Made by a program: the position numbers and the translations under genes. The notes beneath the pieces are model-generated. The model had not been told where the DNA came from. It was given only the letters and a program-made list of their open reading frames with translations, and did not search any database. A stretch of DNA of 6,788 nt from an uncultured Sutterella sp. (lineage in GTDB: Bacteria > Pseudomonadota > Gammaproteobacteria > Burkholderiales > Burkholderiaceae_F), in assembly GCA_900764215.1 (NCBI GenBank), contig CAAFNI010000468.1, positions 1-6,788 of the forward strand, in the 5' to 3' direction. Shown piece after piece: positions 6,729 to 6,788 of this stretch; position 1 is the stretch's first letter; each line of letters opens with the position of its first letter.

Positions 6729-6759
6729 TTGACTTCATGCGGCACTACTTAGTGGTGCC
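6729..6759 (+). promoter_or_regulatory. Candidate operator, copy 2: TTGACT plus near-palindrome
   Basis: GGCACTACTTAGTGGTGCC (6741-6759) is a 19-bp palindrome with a single T/G mismatch around a central T, preceded by TTGACT at 6729-6734. It shares with 4094-4124 the order TTGAyT, about ten bases, CAC(C/T)ACT, AG(A/T)GGTGCC, although the half-site spacing differs by one base. It sits between the aconitase stop and a probable gene start at 6775. In RNA it could also fold as an 8-bp hairpin, but no T-tract follows, so a terminator is less likely than an operator. Confidence 0.4.
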
Positions 6760-6774
6760 TCAAGAGGACAATGC

Positions 6775-6788
6775 ATGCAGCTCCTCGA
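6775..6788 (+). CDS. Probable start of the next gene (only four full codons visible)
   Basis: ATG at 6775-6777 begins an open frame reading MQLL up to the window edge. AGAGG at 6763-6767 lies 7 nt upstream, a good ribosome-site spacing; the ATG at 6771 is only 3 nt from it and less likely. The palindromic element at 6741-6759 lies directly in front. Nothing can be said of the product. The location suggests it may be controlled together with the aconitase. Confidence 0.35.

Noticed and set aside
4114..6738. 874-codon open frame on the minus strand opposite the aconitase
   Set aside because: The opposite strand encodes an unmistakable full-length aconitase. The antisense translation is a low-complexity mix of V, G, A, D, E, R, L and H typical of GC-rich codon bias, with no recognisable domain.
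1..6788. CRISPR arrays, insertion sequences, tRNA or rRNA genes
   Set aside because: I found no regularly spaced repeats, transposase-like frames, terminal inverted repeats or tRNA-like cloverleaf sequence on reading both strands.

Overview
The window is a GC-rich bacterial chromosome segment with six supported protein genes: four on the minus strand (1-4002) and two on the plus strand (4288-6788). The composition fits an anaerobic or microaerophilic proteobacterium. So does the pairing of a TtrS-like sensor kinase (PhnD-type periplasmic domain) with a FixJ/TtrR-like regulator beside a Tat-exported metabolic enzyme. I lean towards a Sutterellaceae-type betaproteobacterium, but that is inference from gene style, not from a phylogenetic marker.

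Layout from left to right. Positions 1-393 (minus) hold the N-terminal 131 codons of a prephenate dehydrogenase (tyrA), cut by the window edge. Positions 524-1189 (minus) encode a 221-residue CpXC-type zinc-ribbon protein of unknown function. A hairpin with a T-tract at 1212-1250 looks like the terminator of the two-component operon. Positions 1272-1928 (minus) encode a FixJ/TtrR-like response regulator and 1945-4002 (minus) its partner histidine kinase, separated by 16 bp. A 285-bp divergent intergenic region follows. Positions 4288-6672 (plus) encode a 794-residue aconitase, and a new gene probably begins at 6775.

The main discovery is the aconitase. It is a complete mitochondrial-type (ACO2-like) enzyme with all three cluster cysteines and the recognised active-site residues in place, but it starts with a clear twin-arginine signal peptide ending in an AMA cleavage site. 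Aconitases are normally cytoplasmic or mitochondrial, so this predicts a [4Fe-4S] aconitase exported folded into the periplasm. It is divergently transcribed from a two-component system whose kinase has a periplasmic ligand-binding domain. A near-palindromic element upstream of the aconitase recurs, in related form, just before the next gene at 6775, and is a candidate operator.

Working hypothesis (inference): the kinase senses an extracellular metabolite, perhaps a tricarboxylate. The regulator then switches on a periplasmic module in which the exported aconitase interconverts citrate, cis-aconitate and isocitrate. This could be for uptake, or to generate cis-aconitate as an alkene electron acceptor for a periplasmic reductase. 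No transporter or reductase is visible in the window, so the pathway remains unproven.
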